From positions 1 to 64,000 of the forward strand of contig URGI01000001.1 in assembly GCA_900547315.1 (NCBI GenBank): a stretch of DNA of 64,000 nt. The letters run 5' to 3'. Origin of the DNA: an uncultured Eubacteriales bacterium. Lineage in GTDB: Bacteria > Bacillota > Clostridia > Oscillospirales > Oscillospiraceae. A program made the translations under genes and the position numbers. Under the pieces are notes generated by a model, which saw nothing but the letters and a program-made list of their open reading frames with translations, did not search any database and was not told the origin of the DNA. How positions within the stretch are numbered: position 1 is the first letter of the stretch; each line of letters starts with the position of its first letter. Positions 16,257-25,293 of this stretch are shown here, one piece after another.

Positions 16257-17540
16257 ATGGGGGCATGGAGCGTCAGCGTAACCGGAAATGATATGGCGCT
16301 CGACCTGAAGATGGATTACTCATGCGCCTTCTATCGCTGGGGAGAAAGCGCCGCAGACAAGATAGACGAATACATCAGAACCAGATTCGACGAGACCGAT
16401 CCGGAGGAATGGTGCAACTATGTCTATTCCCTCGCGGACTATATGTGGAAAAAGGGCATTCTCACGGACGAGATAAGAGATCGGGCGATACAGCTGATCG
16501 ACAGCGATTTCGGCCTTGAGATATGGGCGGAGTCAGGGGAGAAGATACTGAACCAGCGGAAGAAAGCGCTTGCGGATTTCCGCGCGATGCTTCTCTCGCC
16601 GATGGGGCCGAAGAAGAAAATCAAGCCCGACGTATACACGGACACCATTTTCAACGAAGGGGATATAGTGGCGATACAGCTGAAAACCGCCAATAAATCC
16701 ATCGCCAAGCACGCCCGCGAATATACGGACATGACGGACGAAGAGTTCCATAGCTACGACGGGAAATATGTCCTGCTGCAAAAGATATCTGACAAATCGT
16801 CATGGCAATGCGCCATGGTGCCTGAAATACATGACTGGTGGGCAAACTTCCGGCTGCTCAACGGCATTTACGAAGAGATACCGGACAGCGTCGATACTGA
16901 CCGGCTCACTGACGCGACCTTTATCGGTTGTCGGGAGCCGGTGTTCACCTGTGAGAGCAGCATGTTTTACTTCAGGAAAAGGCACTACAAGGTGATAGGC
17001 AATCAACGCCCGCAAATGGAGAGATACCAGTATTTGCAGAAAAGTGAAGGCAGGCAGATTTTCCTCGGAATAAGCACGGAGTGGCACGATCCGGACTCCT
17101 TCTTTGTGGCGGCGATGGATCTGGAGAAAACTGTCCGCCTGTGGGACGGTTCGGTCAGCCGGCTGATGGAGATCGCGCATGACGCGAACCGCTGTGGCGC
17201 GTTCAATTACCGTTTGTCGAAAGAAGAAAATGACAGGAATCGGGAGCAGGAGGAGCTTCTGATAGACCAGAAGCTGCGGGAAGCGGCGGACGATCCCAAA
17301 ACGAAAATTTATATGCTGCACTGGGGTCGTGACTGCGCTTTTGCTTCCGTCAAAGATGGCCGGATAGACAATGTCTATGTCCTGGGAGTTTATCAGAGAA
17401 GCGGCGCGGCGACCTGCCTTCTGACCGAAATATCAAAGGCGGCGGGGTCGGGCGCATATATGATCATTCCCGATGTCAGGCGTAAAAAGGAGCTCGAAAA
17501 GCTCTGCGGATACGCGGATATTGAGATAAGGTACTGCTGA
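16257..17540 (+). CDS. Uncharacterised protein with DUF4259-like N-terminus
   Basis: 427-aa soluble protein that I do not recognise as a whole. The first residues (MGAWSVSVTGNDMALDLKMD) resemble the MGxWGxGIxxNDxALD opening of DUF4259 proteins, which are often solitary accessory or immunity-like genes. The rest is rich in aromatic and charged residues (WHDPDSFFVAAMDLEKTVRLWD; LHWGRDCAFASVKDGRI) with no membrane segment or signal peptide. It stands alone, with its own consensus promoter and terminators on both sides. Its codon use is less GC-extreme than its neighbours', which would fit acquisition by transfer. AAGGAG precedes the ATG. Confidence 0.6.
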   Translation: MGAWSVSVTGNDMALDLKMDYSCAFYRWGESAADKIDEYIRTRFDETDPEEWCNYVYSLADYMWKKGILTDEIRDRAIQLIDSDFGLEIWAESGEKILNQRKKALADFRAMLLSPMGPKKKIKPDVYTDTIFNEGDIVAIQLKTANKSIAKHAREYTDMTDEEFHSYDGKYVLLQKISDKSSWQCAMVPEIHDWWANFRLLNGIYEEIPDSVDTDRLTDATFIGCREPVFTCESSMFYFRKRHYKVIGNQRPQMERYQYLQKSEGRQIFLGISTEWHDPDSFFVAAMDLEKTVRLWDGSVSRLMEIAHDANRCGAFNYRLSKEENDRNREQEELLIDQKLREAADDPKTKIYMLHWGRDCAFASVKDGRIDNVYVLGVYQRSGAATCLLTEISKAAGSGAYMIIPDVRRKKELEKLCGYADIEIRYC

Positions 17541-17549
17541 CACATAATA

Positions 17550-17582
17550 AAACGAGCGGCTCCATAGCGGAGCCGCTTGTTT
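17550..17582. terminator. Bidirectional terminator
   Basis: A 14-bp stem AAACGAGCGGCTCC/GGAGCCGCTTGTTT with one G-T pair, between the convergent 427-aa gene and the transketolase genes. Confidence 0.75.
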
Positions 17583-17610
17583 CTTATATATCGGGATGCC
17601 GATCCGAGCC

Positions 17611-18534
17611 TTACAGGAGCGCTTTGACCTTGGCGGCGATGTTTTCCGCGGTCAGGCCGTATTCCACGAACAGCGCGTCGGGCTTACCGGACTGGCCGAA
17701 GCGATCTTCTACGCCGACGCGGTCGAAGCCGGCGCCGGCATGACCGGCCAGAACCTCTGCGACTGCGGAGCCGAGGCCGCCTGTGACGAAGTGTTCCTCG
17801 GCGGTGACGATGGCCTTCACCTTGCCGTTGTAGGCGAGGATGGTCTCTTTGTCGATGGGCTTGATGGTGTGGAAATTCACGACCGCTGCGCTGATGCCCT
17901 CGGCCTCAAGCAGCTCCGCCGCCTTGATGGCGCGGGTCACCATGAGTCCGGTGGCGAAGATCGCGGCATCACTGCCGTCGCGGATGACGTTGGCCTTGCC
18001 GGGGATGAACGGCGTATCCGCGTCGGTCACGGCGTCGGTATTCGGGCGGGACAGGCGCAGATATACGGGGCCGTCTATCTCCACGGCCGCCGCGACGGCC
18101 TTTTTGGCTTCCTCGGCGTCACAGGGGACGAACACGGTCATGCCGGGGATGCCGCGCATGAGGCTTATATCCTCAAGCGCCTGATGGGAGCCGCCGTCCT
18201 CGCCGACGCTGAGCCCCGCGTGGGTGAACGCGAGCTTGACGTTTGCCTTGGCATAGGCGACGCTGTTGCGTATCTGCTCATATGCGCGGCCTGCGCCGAA
18301 TATGGCGAAGGTGCTGGCGAAGGGGATATAGCCGGAGAAGGCAAAGCCCGCCGCCGCGTCTATCATGTTCGCTTCGGCGATGCCGAAATCATAAAACCTG
18401 TCGGGGAAAGCCTTTTTGAAGGTGCTGGTCTTTGTGGAGCCGGAGAGATCCGCGTCCATAACGACTATGCGCTCGTTGATTTTGCCAAGCTCAGCAAGAG
18501 CTTCGCCGTATGCTTCTCTTGTGGATTTAGCCAT
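17611..18534 (-). CDS. Transketolase, C-terminal subunit
   Basis: 307-aa subunit corresponding to the pyrimidine-binding and C-terminal domains of transketolase. It transfers two-carbon units between sugar phosphates in the non-oxidative pentose phosphate pathway. Family marks are FYDFGIAEANMIDAAAGFAFSG with the catalytic-type Glu of IAEANM, PFASTFAIFGAGRAYEQIRN, and THAGLSVGEDGGSHQALEDI. It is encoded as a separate polypeptide that overlaps the N-terminal subunit gene by 8 bp. Such split transketolases are common in Clostridia. A 1-deoxyxylulose-5-phosphate synthase-like role is less likely because of the short length and split layout. Confidence 0.92.
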   Translation of the reverse strand: MAKSTREAYGEALAELGKINERIVVMDADLSGSTKTSTFKKAFPDRFYDFGIAEANMIDAAAGFAFSGYIPFASTFAIFGAGRAYEQIRNSVAYAKANVKLAFTHAGLSVGEDGGSHQALEDISLMRGIPGMTVFVPCDAEEAKKAVAAAVEIDGPVYLRLSRPNTDAVTDADTPFIPGKANVIRDGSDAAIFATGLMVTRAIKAAELLEAEGISAAVVNFHTIKPIDKETILAYNGKVKAIVTAEEHFVTGGLGSAVAEVLAGHAGAGFDRVGVEDRFGQSGKPDALFVEYGLTAENIAAKVKALL

Positions 18535-19339
18535 TTAACGCAGCCTCCAATTCTTTCATGGCCGCCTCGTAGTCGGCGGTCTTTATAGTGGTGCCGTGCC
18601 AGCCGGGGTTGTTCTCCATGAAGGAAACGCCCTTGCCTTTGACGGTCTCGCAGCAGATGAACTTCGGCTTGCCAGTGGTGTGCGGCAGGCGGAGCGCCGC
18701 GGTGACGGCGTCGATATTGTGCCCGTCCACGGTGACAGTGTCAAAGCCGAAGGCGGCAAACTTCGCGCAGATGTTGCCGAGGGACATGACGTCGTCGTTC
18801 CTGCCGTCTATCTGCAGGCCGTTATGGTCGAGAATAACGGTGAGGTTATCGAGCTTATAATGGGCGGCGGCCATTGCGGCCTCCCATATCTGACCCTCCT
18901 GGCACTCGCCGTCGCCGACCATGGTGTACACCTGATAGCGCTTGCCGCCGTGCTTTGCGGCCATAGCCATGCCTACAGCGATGGACATGCCCTGACCGAG
19001 GGAGCCGGTGCAGGCGTCAACGCCGGGGGTCTTGTTCTTGTCGGGGTGCCCCTGCAGGTGGCTTCCGAGCTGGCGCAGAGTCATAAGCTCCTCCTTCGGG
19101 AAGAAGCCCTTGTCCGCCAGCACCGCGTAGAGCGCGGGGCAGCAATGACCCTTGCTCAGGACGAAACGGTCACGATCCGGCATCTGCGGATCGGCGGGGT
19201 CAACGTTCATCACGTTATAATACAGCGCGACCAGCTCGTCGATGCAGGACAGGGAGCCGCCCGGATGACCGGACTGCGCCTTGTACAGCTCTTCGATAAT
19301 ATCAATTCTGAGCTGAGCCGCTTTCTTCTGAAGCGTCAT
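18527..19339 (-). CDS. Transketolase, N-terminal (thiamine diphosphate-binding) subunit
   Basis: 270-aa subunit carrying the diphosphate-binding domain. GHPGGSLSCIDELVALYY is at about residues 24-41. The ThDP/Mg motif starts GDGECQEG and ends near LDHNGLQIDG. DACTGSLGQGMSIAVGMA is also typical of the fold. It works only with the C-terminal subunit encoded immediately downstream, where the genes overlap by 8 bp. A promoter lies upstream at 19408-19436. AGGAATAA, close to a Shine-Dalgarno sequence, precedes the ATG. Confidence 0.92.
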   Translation of the reverse strand: MTLQKKAAQLRIDIIEELYKAQSGHPGGSLSCIDELVALYYNVMNVDPADPQMPDRDRFVLSKGHCCPALYAVLADKGFFPKEELMTLRQLGSHLQGHPDKNKTPGVDACTGSLGQGMSIAVGMAMAAKHGGKRYQVYTMVGDGECQEGQIWEAAMAAAHYKLDNLTVILDHNGLQIDGRNDDVMSLGNICAKFAAFGFDTVTVDGHNIDAVTAALRLPHTTGKPKFICCETVKGKGVSFMENNPGWHGTTIKTADYEAAMKELEAALNG

Positions 19340-19407
19340 TCTTTATTCCTCCATTCAGGTTTGTAGCCAATCGAGCGGGAATTCCGTCCCGCAAAACGAC
19401 GTCTATA

Positions 19408-19436
19408 AGTATACATTACCGCGAATAGAATTTCAA
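19408..19436 (-). promoter_or_regulatory. Promoter of the split transketolase genes
   Basis: Minus strand: TTGAAA (19431-19436), 17-bp spacer, TATACT (19408-19413). A small GCGGGA/TCCCGC hairpin lies in the leader. Confidence 0.7.
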
Positions 19437-19449
19437 TACATAAAAGTTC

Positions 19450-19478
19450 TTGAAAAATGTCAATAAATGCTGTTTAAT
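19450..19478 (+). promoter_or_regulatory. Promoter of the HAD-plsY operon
   Basis: TTGAAA (19450-19455), 17-bp spacer, TTTAAT (19473-19478). It is divergent from the transketolase promoter and gives a very short leader. Confidence 0.55.
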
Positions 19479-19496
19479 ATCAACGGAGTGATTTGA

Positions 19497-20348
19497 TTGA
19501 AATACAAAATTATTGCATTTGACCTTGACGGTACGCTTCTGAACGACGTCAAGGAGATACCTGAGGAGAATCTGCGCATGCTGCACCGCGCGGCGGAGTG
19601 CGGCGTACAGCTCGTGCCGGCGACTGGGCGGATATATCCCGGCCTGCCGGAGCAGCTGCGCGCGCTGCCGTTCGTGCGCTACTGCATATGCGTGAACGGT
19701 GCGCAGGTGTACGACGCATGGGAGAAAAAAGTGATCTGCCGCGCGGAGATACCGGCGGCGCGGGCGATAGAACTGGCGGAATTCATGGACGGCCTGCCCG
19801 TGATCTATGACTGCTATCAGGACGACTGGGGCTGGATGAGCGGCAGCATGTACGCGAAGATCGACGAATATATAAGTGACCCCGGCGTCGCACTGCTGAC
19901 GAAAAAGACCCGCACGGCGGTGGACGATCTGAAAGCGACGCTGCGCGAGCGCGGAACGCCGGTGCAGAAAATGCAGATGCATTTCAGCAATCCGGCGCAG
20001 CGGCTGCACTGGCTGGCTGAGCTGCCCGCGCTGTGGCCGGACATATCCGTGACCTCGTCGATAAGCAGCAACATAGAGCTGAACAGCCTCGACGCAAACA
20101 AGGGCGCGGCGCTGAAGCAGCTGTGCGGCCTGCTCGGCGTCGGTATAGAGGAGACGCTCGCCTTCGGCGACGGGTCGAACGACCTGACGATGCTCTCCGC
20201 GGCGGGAACCGGAGCCGCCATGCTCAACGCCTCGGATAACGTCAAGGCCGCGGCGGACATCGTGACGGAGGCGGACAACAACTGCGCCGGTGTTGCGCAG
20301 ACTGTATACAGGCTCATGCCGGAGATAGGGGGAGCATGCGATGAATGA
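19497..20348 (+). CDS. HAD-superfamily hydrolase, Cof/sugar-phosphatase type
   Basis: 283-aa cytoplasmic phosphatase of the Cof subfamily (class IIB cap). Motif I is FDLDGTLL (Asp9, Asp11), motif II is ATGR (about 42-45), and motif IV is FGDGSNDLTML (about 222-232). The preceding Lys is in LDANKGAALKQL. Cof enzymes dephosphorylate sugar phosphates, FMN or similar small molecules; the substrate cannot be told here. The start is TTG, supported by ACGGAG. It overlaps plsY by 8 bp. Confidence 0.88.
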   Translation: MKYKIIAFDLDGTLLNDVKEIPEENLRMLHRAAECGVQLVPATGRIYPGLPEQLRALPFVRYCICVNGAQVYDAWEKKVICRAEIPAARAIELAEFMDGLPVIYDCYQDDWGWMSGSMYAKIDEYISDPGVALLTKKTRTAVDDLKATLRERGTPVQKMQMHFSNPAQRLHWLAELPALWPDISVTSSISSNIELNSLDANKGAALKQLCGLLGVGIEETLAFGDGSNDLTMLSAAGTGAAMLNASDNVKAAADIVTEADNNCAGVAQTVYRLMPEIGGACDE

Positions 20349-21024
20349 AGCGATCGCGGTGCGCGTGGTGATAAGCGCGCTGATAGGATATCTGCTCGGC
20401 TGCATAAGCCCGTCGTTCCTCATCGGGAAGCGGCGCGGATACGACGTGCGCGAGACCGGGTCGAAGAATGCCGGCGCGTCAAACACGATAATCATGGCGG
20501 GGAAGTTTGCCGGAGTGCTGGTCGCGGTGCTGGATATTCTGAAGGCTGCGGCCTCATGGTGGATAGCGGCCGCGCTGTTTCCGGAGCTTGAATTTGCCGG
20601 ACAGATCGCAGGAGCGGCCTGCGTGCTGGGGCATATGTTCCCCGTGTTCCTGGGCTTCAGGGGCGGAAAGGGCTTCGCCTGCCTCGGCGGGCTGGCGCTT
20701 GCCTGCGGCCCCGCGACGTTTTTGCTGATGGTACTGCTCGCGGCAATTATCGGCTTTGCGAGCAGCTATATCTGCATCGCGGCGGTGTCGATGTCGGTCG
20801 TTTTCCCGCTGTATTATGCGCTGACCACCGGCTCGTGGCTGGGTGCGCTGATATTGCTGCTGCCGTCTCCGTTCATGTTCTATAAGCATAGGGAAAATTT
20901 CCAAAGGATCGCGGCGGGGCAGGAGTTGAAGCTCAGCTTCCTGTGGAAAAATGAGAGCGAGATGAACCGCACCGGCCATATAGCCGCCGTCGAAAACGAA
21001 GCCGACGACGAGCTGCAGGCGTAA
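20341..21024 (+). CDS. plsY: Glycerol-3-phosphate acyltransferase PlsY
   Basis: Membrane acyltransferase that uses acyl-phosphate to acylate glycerol-3-phosphate, the first step of phospholipid synthesis. The 227-aa product shows the PlsY signatures SKNAGASN (in place of the commoner SGNPGATN) near residues 41-48 and LGHMFPVFLGFRGGKGFA near 97-114. It has about five membrane segments plus an acidic C-terminal tail (VENEADDELQA) that typical PlsY lacks. It overlaps the HAD gene, so the two are co-translated. The altered first motif makes this a somewhat divergent paralogue, and a second canonical plsY may exist elsewhere. Confidence 0.85.
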   Translation: MNEAIAVRVVISALIGYLLGCISPSFLIGKRRGYDVRETGSKNAGASNTIIMAGKFAGVLVAVLDILKAAASWWIAAALFPELEFAGQIAGAACVLGHMFPVFLGFRGGKGFACLGGLALACGPATFLLMVLLAAIIGFASSYICIAAVSMSVVFPLYYALTTGSWLGALILLLPSPFMFYKHRENFQRIAAGQELKLSFLWKNESEMNRTGHIAAVENEADDELQA

Positions 21025-21052
21025 AAATTCGCAGTTTGCTGGCAGAATAAAT

Positions 21053-21087
21053 AAAAAATTCCGTGGATCATTCCACGGAATTTTTTT
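21053..21087. terminator. Bidirectional terminator
   Basis: The stem AATTCCGTGG/CCACGGAATT has A-rich and T-rich flanks on both sides. It lies between convergent plsY and the membrane-protein gene, whose stop codon touches it. Confidence 0.8.
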
Positions 21088-21919
21088 ATCTGAGCCGGTC
21101 GAAGCCATCGTCCACAGGGGACTGGACTTTCTGCGGCTTTTTGCCCATGTTCTGAATAATGACCCAGGTGTAGTACATGAACATCAGCGCGGTGGAGATA
21201 AAGATGAGCTGCATACCGAAATAGCGCTCATCCGCGATGCACATCACGCACAGCATCGCGCCGATCATTGAGAAGAACAGACTGTGCCACGGTTTGGGCT
21301 GGCCGAATACGTATCCGGCGTTATAGAAGAAGCCGATCATTGCGACCGAGACCGCGATGATCTCCACAGCGTAAGCCCAGACGACGCTGTTGATATCGTT
21401 GGCCTTGTAGCAGACAACGAGCCAGAGCGCGTACATCAGCACCGGCAGCATGGACAACAGGCACAGCAGGGAGATCTTGGCCTGCGGGTCGCTCACCTTT
21501 TTCATGAGCAGCGGGAATGCGACTCCAGAGAGGAGCGCCAGCCCCGCGAGGATGAGCAGAAATACGACCTCTTCGTCGGTCTCGCAGCTCATGGCCAGGA
21601 CGAGCGCGCCGAGACACATCATCCCGCCGATGACCCAGCGGAGAATGGAGAAGAGCCGTCCGGTGTTGGCCAGCGCCTCATGCGGCGCGGCGGGCGGGAC
21701 GAACTGCTGTGCTTTCATACGCTTGATGAAGCGATAGAACACTGCGGCCGCCGCGAGGACTATCAGCACCACCGCGACATTCAGCGAGCTGGAGCCGCAA
21801 AGCCCGTTGTCATCGAACGCGATCTGAAGCTGGAGCCAGCGGATGAAAACACCGAAAGCGCTTGCGCCCAGCACGTAGCAGTCGAGCTTCAGGGCAAGCT
21901 GTTTCATTTCGTTGCGCAT
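21086..21919 (-). CDS. Uncharacterised polytopic membrane protein
   Basis: 277-aa protein that I do not recognise. It has about seven to eight hydrophobic segments separated by short loops (KMLRWVIGG-like turns, WALWLVVCYK, FISTALMFMYYTWVII) and a soluble C-terminus KKPQKVQSPVDDGFDRLR. There is no signal peptide and no catalytic motif. It is monocistronic, with a weak AGGT before the ATG at 21919; an in-frame ATG at 21907 is possible. The gene is real, since codon bias is strong and a terminator abuts the stop, but the function is unknown. Confidence 0.65.
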   Translation of the reverse strand: MRNEMKQLALKLDCYVLGASAFGVFIRWLQLQIAFDDNGLCGSSSLNVAVVLIVLAAAAVFYRFIKRMKAQQFVPPAAPHEALANTGRLFSILRWVIGGMMCLGALVLAMSCETDEEVVFLLILAGLALLSGVAFPLLMKKVSDPQAKISLLCLLSMLPVLMYALWLVVCYKANDINSVVWAYAVEIIAVSVAMIGFFYNAGYVFGQPKPWHSLFFSMIGAMLCVMCIADERYFGMQLIFISTALMFMYYTWVIIQNMGKKPQKVQSPVDDGFDRLR

Positions 21920-22018
21920 AAAGAATTACCTGCTTTTATATTATTTTATATAGGGATTTATATAAGGGATTTTATACTCATTCTGCCATTCCGTCAAGCG
22001 GAAGATGAGGAGGACATG

Positions 22019-22993
22019 ATGAAGCGAACGATTTTGCTGTCATATATCGCGCTGGTGATCGCTGTTGTGCTGTCGGCTGCGGCAGGGCGCGGCGCGGAGA
22101 GCGCACCGGAGGAGACTGCACCGCCCGTGGAAAGTGCTGCACCGGAGACAACGCCGCAGCCCCCGTCCGCGCCGGAGCGGATAAGCCTGCTGACAGAGGA
22201 CGGCATACTGGAAATGGACATGCAGGAGTATCTGGTCGGCGTTGTCGCGGCGGAGATGCCGGCGGCTTTTCCTAGTGAAGCGCTGAAGGCGCAGGCGGTG
22301 GCTGCGCGGACATACGCGATGAACTGCGCCGCAGGCAAAAAGCATGGCGATGCGCAGGTGTGCGCCGATTATAAATGCTGTCAGGCGTGGCAGGACGACG
22401 CCGCGCTGCGCGAAAAATGGGGCGTGGACTACGACATGTATATAGAAAAAATACGCGCCGCGGTCGCGGCGACGGAGGGGCAGTATCTGAGCTATGATGG
22501 GGAGGCGGTGTTCGCGGCGTTCCACTCATCGTCCGCCGGAGCGACCGAGGCCAGCGGCAGCATATGGAGTGAGCGGCCGTATCTCATAAGCGTCAGCAGT
22601 CCGGAAACGGAGGAAGACGTGCCTAACTTTGTCAGCCGCGTTGACTGCACGGAGCTTGACTTCCGCGACACGCTTCTCTCCGCGCACCCCGAAGCGGACT
22701 TCACCGGCGATGCGTCGGGCTGGGTGGGCGAGATCTCACGCGACGAGAGCGGACGCGTGGCAAGCGTCGTTCTGGGCGGCGTCAGCGTATCTGGAACGGA
22801 GCTCAGGAGCCTGTTCGCGCTCCGCTCCACGGCATTCGAGCTTGAATATGACGGCGGCTTTCATTTCACCGTCACGGGCTACGGCCACGGCGTTGGAATG
22901 AGCCAGTACGGCGCGAAGGTCATGGCCGAGGATGGCGATGACTATCGGGCGATACTGGCTCATTATTATACGGGATGCGAGCTTACAGGCTGA
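22019..22993 (+). CDS. SpoIID/LytB-domain protein
   Basis: 324-aa protein with an N-terminal membrane anchor or signal (residues 3-25). A Pro/Glu/Ala-rich linker follows (about 28-60), then a SpoIID domain: MDMQEYLVGVVAAEMPAAFP, LKAQAVAARTYA, FHSSSAGATEAS and the C-terminal GYGHGVGMSQYGAKVMA. SpoIID is a lytic transglycosylase needed for engulfment in sporulation. Related proteins with the domain also act in vegetative wall remodelling, so the exact role is open. The start at 22019 is favoured because GAGGAGG ends 5 bases before it; an adjacent ATG at 22016 is too close. The 3' end overlaps convergent folA by 11 bp. Confidence 0.85.
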   Translation: MKRTILLSYIALVIAVVLSAAAGRGAESAPEETAPPVESAAPETTPQPPSAPERISLLTEDGILEMDMQEYLVGVVAAEMPAAFPSEALKAQAVAARTYAMNCAAGKKHGDAQVCADYKCCQAWQDDAALREKWGVDYDMYIEKIRAAVAATEGQYLSYDGEAVFAAFHSSSAGATEASGSIWSERPYLISVSSPETEEDVPNFVSRVDCTELDFRDTLLSAHPEADFTGDASGWVGEISRDESGRVASVVLGGVSVSGTELRSLFALRSTAFELEYDGGFHFTVTGYGHGVGMSQYGAKVMAEDGDDYRAILAHYYTGCELTG

Positions 22994-23471
22994 ACTTCTT
23001 CTCGTAGGTACAGAAGCAGTAGCGTATGCCGTCCTCCTCCTCCCATGGCTCCTGCGAAACGCATTCCCATTCGGGGTTGCGGTCGAGGTTCGGGAAGAAG
23101 CTGTCCGACTGCGGCTCGGTGTCTATTTTGGTGACGTATACGCGCTCAAGATAGTTGAAAAACTGCATGTAAACGCTCGCGCCGCCTATGACGAAGCACT
23201 GTTCAAAGTCTTCCGCCGCGTCCAGCGCTTCGCCGGTGCTGTGCACGACCAGCGCGCCGTCCACGTTGATGCCCTGGCGGGAGACGACGATGTTGAAGCG
23301 GTTTGCCAGGGGCTTGCCGCCCGGAAAATCGGCAAGCGTTTTGCGGCCGACTATGACGGCGGAGCCGTCGGTAAGGCTGCGGAAATGGCGCCTGTCGGCC
23401 TTGAGGACGACGGGCTGCGTGCCGCCGTCGCCGATGCCCCAATCGGAATATACTGCAACTATTGCATCCAT
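22983..23471 (-). CDS. folA: Dihydrofolate reductase
   Basis: NADPH-dependent reduction of dihydrofolate to tetrahydrofolate. At 162 aa it has the standard bacterial length. It shows the DHFR layout: MDAIVAVYSDWGIGDGG at the N-terminus, VIVGRKTLADFPGGKPLANR (about 39-58), and CFVIGGASVYMQFF (about 92-105) with the GGxxxY cofactor loop. It is paired with thyA 16 bp upstream, which regenerates dihydrofolate, so the two form a folate/dTMP operon. It is convergent with, and overlaps by 11 bp, the spoIID-like gene. Confidence 0.93.
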   Translation of the reverse strand: MDAIVAVYSDWGIGDGGTQPVVLKADRRHFRSLTDGSAVIVGRKTLADFPGGKPLANRFNIVVSRQGINVDGALVVHSTGEALDAAEDFEQCFVIGGASVYMQFFNYLERVYVTKIDTEPQSDSFFPNLDRNPEWECVSQEPWEEEDGIRYCFCTYEKKFSL

Positions 23472-23487
23472 AATTTTACCTCTGTCC

Positions 23488-24318
23488 TCACAGTGCTACG
23501 GGTATTTTTTCGTCAAAAGGCGTAAACTCGTAATTTTCCATGCGGAAACTGTCGCGCGTGAACTTGTAGAAATCATCAACGCTCGGATCGACGATGAATT
23601 TCGGCGCCGGCTTCGGCTCGTTCCGGATTATCCGCTCTATCATCGGCACATGCCGGTCGTATATATGTGCGTCGGCGATGACGTGCACAAACTCGCCCGG
23701 CTCAAAGCCGGACACCTGCGCCAGCATTATCGTCAGCACGGCGTACTGCACAACGTTCCAGTTGTTCGCGGCGAGCATGTCCTGCGAGCGCTGGTTGAGT
23801 ATGGCGTTGAGCTTGTTTCCGGTGACGTTGAAGGTCATGGAATACGCGCAGGGGTAGAGCGCCATTTCCGACAGGTCGGCAAAATTATAAATGTTCGTCA
23901 TGATGCGGCGCGAGGCCGGATTGTGCTTGAGGTCCCACAGCACCTTATCGACCTGATCCATGTCGCCCTCGGGGTAATGGTGCTTTACGCCCAGCTGATA
24001 GCCGTAGGCCTTGCCGATGGAGCCGTTCTCGTCCGCCCACGCGTCCCAGACGCGGGTACGCAGATCGTGCACGTTGTTGCTTTTGGCCTGCCATATCCAC
24101 AGCAGCTCGTCGATGGCGGACTTCCAATATGTGCGCCGTATGGTGAGTATCGGAAATTCGCTGGACAGATCGTAGCGGTTTACAATGCCAAATTTCTTGA
24201 CCGTGTGGGCGCTCGCACCGTCCTCCCAGTGCGGGCGGACTTCGCGGTCGGTGTCCCAGACGCCGTTGTCAAGAATGTCCCGGCAGTTCTGGATGAATAT
24301 CTCGTCTGCTCTGCTCAT
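23488..24318 (-). CDS. thyA: Thymidylate synthase
   Basis: dUMP + methylene-THF to dTMP + DHF. The product is 276 aa from the start at 24318, where AAGGCGG lies at a good distance; a longer frame to 24357 lacks support. The nucleophile is Cys157 in ALYPCAYSMTFNV. Arg residues of NPASRRIM and the RSQDMLAANNWNV segment bind dUMP. PCAYS replaces the familiar PCH, as in a Clostridia/phage-like subgroup. It is upstream of folA on the same strand and divergent from dpsA. Confidence 0.93.
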   Translation of the reverse strand: MSRADEIFIQNCRDILDNGVWDTDREVRPHWEDGASAHTVKKFGIVNRYDLSSEFPILTIRRTYWKSAIDELLWIWQAKSNNVHDLRTRVWDAWADENGSIGKAYGYQLGVKHHYPEGDMDQVDKVLWDLKHNPASRRIMTNIYNFADLSEMALYPCAYSMTFNVTGNKLNAILNQRSQDMLAANNWNVVQYAVLTIMLAQVSGFEPGEFVHVIADAHIYDRHVPMIERIIRNEPKPAPKFIVDPSVDDFYKFTRDSFRMENYEFTPFDEKIPVAL

Positions 24319-24430
24319 ATCGCACCGCCTTAAAAAAACTAAGCTTAATAATAACACATTTGCCGCCGCATGTCCACAGGAACCGCTTCACGTCCATCCG
24401 AATACCATGGAGCGAGGAGGTGGTTTATTT

Positions 24431-25291
24431 GTGAAATTTGCTGTAATTGGAGGAGATCTGCGCTCTGCGCTGCTCTGCTCGATGCTTGCGGGCGACGGAC
24501 ACAGGGTGTACAGCTTCGCGCTTGAGAAGGCGGAGCTGCCGCCGGAGGTGCCGAAGGCCGGGTGCATCCAAGGCTGCACATACGGCGCGGACTGCGTAAT
24601 TCTGCCGTGCCCTGCGGAGAAGGGCGGCTTCCTGTACGCCCCGTTTGCCGCCGAGACCCACCGGATGACCGAGGTGTGCGGCGCGCTCTGGCCGGGGCAG
24701 ATACTCTGCGCGGGGAAGCTGAGCGACGCCGCCGCGGCATGCGCGATGGAGGCAGGGGCGCAGGTGGAGGACATCATGCTGCGGCAGGATTTCGCCGTGG
24801 GCAACGCGGCGATAACCGCCGAGGGGGCGCTCGGCCTGCTCATCTCCGGCAGCGATAAAACGCTCTGGCGGCGAAAAGCCCTCGTCCTCGGCTGGGGGCG
24901 CATAGGCTCCATCCTTGCTCAGCGGCTGCGCGCGATGGGAGCGGATGTATACGCCGCGGCCAGAAAGAGCCGTGATCGCGCAATGGCGCGCGCGATGGGC
25001 TGCCATGGGCTTGGCTTTGACGAGCTTGAGGGGCGGGTCGCGGACTTCGACTACATAATCAATACGATACCGGCGCGCGTCCTCAGCGACGCCGCGCTCT
25101 GCTGTGTCCGCGATGACGCGCTGCTGCTGGAGCTTGCCTCGCAGCCTGGCGGCTTCGACCGGAATCTGGCCGAGAACATCGGGATAAGGACGATCTGCGC
25201 GCCGGGGCTGCCCGGAAAGTGTGCGCCCTACGGTGCGGCGGAGCTGATGCGCGAGGCAATATATGACGTTTTGAACGAGCAGGGGGAGTAG
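24431..25291 (+). CDS. dpsA: Dipicolinate synthase subunit A
   Basis: With DpsB it oxidises dihydrodipicolinate to dipicolinate, the Ca-chelated core solute of endospores. The 286-aa product has an N-terminal Rossmann-like start (FAVIGGDLRSALL) and an internal NAD(P) fold, LVLGWGRIGSILAQRL. The QPGGFD and GLPGKCAPYGAAELM segments are typical of DpsA. GTG at 24431 is the likely start because GAGGAGG lies just upstream; an ATG at 24407 precedes that site. dpsB follows 2 bp later. The pair is strong evidence for sporulation, and expression is probably mother-cell specific. Confidence 0.92.
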   Translation: MKFAVIGGDLRSALLCSMLAGDGHRVYSFALEKAELPPEVPKAGCIQGCTYGADCVILPCPAEKGGFLYAPFAAETHRMTEVCGALWPGQILCAGKLSDAAAACAMEAGAQVEDIMLRQDFAVGNAAITAEGALGLLISGSDKTLWRRKALVLGWGRIGSILAQRLRAMGADVYAAARKSRDRAMARAMGCHGLGFDELEGRVADFDYIINTIPARVLSDAALCCVRDDALLLELASQPGGFDRNLAENIGIRTICAPGLPGKCAPYGAAELMREAIYDVLNEQGE

Positions 25292-25293
25292 CA

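Noticed and set aside
21284..22015. Long upstream extension of the SpoIID-like frame
   Set aside because: It runs antisense through the membrane-protein gene. A signal peptide and GAGGAGG mark the start at 22019.
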